DNA from: Actinomycetota bacterium
Lineage (GTDB): Bacteria > Actinomycetota > UBA4738 > HRBIN12
Assembly: GCA_004366195.1 (NCBI GenBank)
Contig: SIRV01000355.1
Span: 1-6,899, forward strand
Length of the DNA stretch: 6,899 bases
Direction: 5' to 3'
In this document: positions 5,682 to 6,899 of the stretch, piece after piece
Layout: every line of letters begins with the position of its first letter
How positions within the stretch are numbered: position 1 is the stretch's first letter
Position numbers and translations under genes: made by a program
Notes under the pieces: generated by a model
Told to the model about the DNA's origin: nothing
The model's database searches: none
What the model saw: only the letters and a program-made list of their open reading frames with translations

Positions 5682-6899
5682 GGGGCGGCGGCGACCAGAT
5701 GGGACCCTCGCAGTCGGTGCGCAGCGGCCGCGGATCGGGGGGCCTCGGCACCTGGTGGAAGTCGAAGGCCGAGAGCAGCGGCGTCGCCCGCCGGTCCCGG
5801 TGGGTGAGCTGGGTGAGGCCCCAGTTGTCCTCGATGAAGCGGAGCACGCTCGAGAACTCGCCCTCCTCGTGGCTGACGAAGCCGTCCTTCGCGTAGGGCG
5901 AGATCACGAGGAGCGGCACCCGGATCCCGTACCCGAACGGGTCGATCTGCTTGGGGGGCACGTGGTCGTAGAAGCCGCCGTAGTCGTCCCACGTGAGGAA
6001 GATCGCGGTGTCCTCCCACATGGGGCTCTCCATGATGGCGTTCACGACCTCCGTGGTCCAGTTCTCGCCGTGGCAGAAGTTGTACTCGGGGTGCTCCGAG
6101 AGCTGGAACCGCGGCGTGACCCAGGTGACCGGCGGCAGCCGGTCGGCGCGGATATCCCGGATGAGGTCGTCCACCGGCCGCATGAAGCGGTCCCACATCG
6201 TGGTGTTCTCGCGGTAGCGCCGGATCGCCGCGTAGGCCGACCAGATGTAGCCGAGCTGGGTGTTCGTCGCCGCGTAGGAGGCCCACGGGATGCCCTTCGC
6301 GTTCAGCAGGTCGCCGACGGTCAGGAAGTCGAAGCACGGATCGACCTTCACGAGGTCGCCCTCGGGGTCCAGGATCTCGACGTAAGCCCCGGGCTCGGCG
6401 ATGTCGCACCCCCAGGACTTCGCGAAGCCCCGCTCCTGCTGGCGCCGGAGCGCCTGGAAGGTCTGCACGGGGTTGTCGAGGGCTCCGCCGGCGGTCGCGG
6501 CGATCGCGTACAGGTGGTTCGGGAAGGACGGGCCCATCGCCGAGGCGAAGAAGTTGTCGAAGAGCACGTTCCGCTCGGCCCAGTGCCAGTAGTTCGGCAT
6601 CTGGTGGGGTCGGAACTGCGTGAAGGCCCACGTGTCGGCCGGCTCCGTCTGGTTGAAGCCGTCCATCCGTCCGCCGTCCACGGCGGCGACCGCGCACTGG
6701 TAGCAGTGCGGGAGGTCGTGCGCCCGCTGGTCCTCGGCCGGGGTGAGGGGCCGGATCGTCCCGCGGTCGTTCGCGACGCGCGCGCCGTTCACCCCGGGGA
6801 ACCGCCCGAAGAGGTGGTCGAAGGAGCGGTTCTCCTTGATGAGGAACACGACGTGCTTGATGGGCGTCAGGGTCTCGAACGCCGAGGCGTCGACCCGGG
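5662..6899 (-). CDS. phosphoesterase (PF04185) paralogue, 5'-truncated by the window edge
   Basis: About 411 C-terminal residues are visible. The frame stays open to the window end, and the sequence before the first in-window GTG (ETLTPIKHVVFLIKENRSFDH) aligns with the interior of the neighbouring paralogue, so the true start and any signal peptide lie outside. In fragment numbering the conserved residues are E22-N23 in KENR, S124 in GPSFPNHLY, the SEHPEYNFCHGENW block, D304-D305 and H312 in FLTWDDYGGFYDHVPP, and VISPYAKDGFVSHE. All catalytic positions are intact, so it should be an active phosphate-ester hydrolase, probably exported. It shares all six cysteines with the downstream copy, but has seven extra residues between the SFPNH and PCFDFLT motifs and a different proline-rich tail (SPPPPDPPTG). 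It lies 42 bases upstream of the second copy in the same direction. Confidence 0.88.
   Translation of the reverse strand, partial: RVDASAFETLTPIKHVVFLIKENRSFDHLFGRFPGVNGARVANDRGTIRPLTPAEDQRAHDLPHCYQCAVAAVDGGRMDGFNQTEPADTWAFTQFRPHQMPNYWHWAERNVLFDNFFASAMGPSFPNHLYAIAATAGGALDNPVQTFQALRRQQERGFAKSWGCDIAEPGAYVEILDPEGDLVKVDPCFDFLTVGDLLNAKGIPWASYAATNTQLGYIWSAYAAIRRYRENTTMWDRFMRPVDDLIRDIRADRLPPVTWVTPRFQLSEHPEYNFCHGENWTTEVVNAIMESPMWEDTAIFLTWDDYGGFYDHVPPKQIDPFGYGIRVPLLVISPYAKDGFVSHEEGEFSSVLRFIEDNWGLTQLTHRDRRATPLLSAFDFHQVPRPPDPRPLRTDCEGPIWSPPPPDPPTG

Larger units (their letters stand above)
4264..6899 (-). repeat. tandem gene duplication of the phosphoesterase
   Basis: Two direct copies in the same orientation. 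Over their 3' halves they align at a constant offset of 1416 bases: 4403-4446 equals 5819-5862 (44 identical bases) and 4642-4688 equals 6058-6104 (47 identical bases). Towards the 5' ends the offset rises to 1437 because the upstream copy has seven extra codons. Identical blocks are separated by clearly diverged ones, so this is an established duplication with strong constraint or local gene conversion, not a recent copy or an assembly artefact. Confidence 0.85.

Noticed and set aside
4142..6697. Long minus-strand open frame of about 850 codons overlapping both phosphoesterases
   Set aside because: It is rich in Arg, Gly, Ala and Pro, has no recognisable motif, and runs through two genes with intact family signatures in another frame; stop codons are rare by chance at this GC content.
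5662..6849. GTG at 6849-6847 as the real start of the upstream phosphoesterase
   Set aside because: It lies inside the conserved IKHVVFLIKEN block, and the upstream codons also align with the paralogue, so the gene is simply cut by the window edge.
1..6899. CRISPR arrays, tRNAs, insertion sequences, or a defence island around the ERCC4 nuclease
   Set aside because: No short regularly spaced repeats, no tRNA-like cloverleaf or CCA end, no transposase or terminal inverted repeats, and the neighbours are metabolic or secreted hydrolases.

Overview
The window is very GC-rich, gene-dense DNA. Valine (GTG) starts are used, genes overlap by a few bases, and TAG-type -10 boxes sit almost directly on start codons. 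Together with the protein families present, this suggests an actinobacterium (Actinomycetota), perhaps a deep-branching or uncultured lineage. No rRNA, tRNA, plasmid or phage marker fixes the taxonomy, so this is an inference. No tRNA, CRISPR array, insertion sequence or integrase was seen, and no gene-free stretch exceeds about 60 bases.

Left block (about 56-4256, plus strand): four tightly packed genes. They are (1) a small ERCC4/XPF-type nuclease with an uncharacterised N-terminal domain and an Asn in place of the last catalytic Asp; (2) a metal-dependent amidohydrolase resembling the FluG N-terminal/amidohydrolase_2 group, overlapping gene 1 by 11 bases; (3) a zinc-free quinone-reductase-like MDR oxidoreductase that starts 10 bases after gene 2, apparently from its own leaderless promoter, whose -10 box contains the stop codon of gene 2; (4) an M24 'pita-bread' protein overlapping gene 3 by 4 bases, which has lost several metal-ligand residues of true aminopeptidases. 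Genes 2-4 look like a small-molecule catabolic set (hydrolase, oxidoreductase, creatinase-like hydrolase) and gene 1 looks like a DNA-repair gene that happens to lie upstream. The substrate cannot be read from the sequence.

Right block (4264-6899, minus strand): two tandem, same-direction paralogues of the PF04185 phosphoesterase family (phospholipase C/AcpA-type). They are convergent with the left block, with 7 bases between stop codons. The downstream copy (4264-5619) is complete and carries a lipoprotein signal. The upstream copy (5662 to the window edge) is cut off at its 5' end. The copies align at a constant 1416-base offset over their 3' halves, with identical blocks of 44 and 47 bases. 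The 42-base spacer between them holds a -10-like box for the second gene, and a perfect 10-bp inverted repeat straddles the stop of the first.

The most interesting points are the two independent GAC-to-AAC type substitutions at catalytic or metal positions (nuclease and M24 protein), the stop codon/-10 overlap, and the phosphoesterase duplication. I did not find a convincing new multi-gene defence or mobile system.
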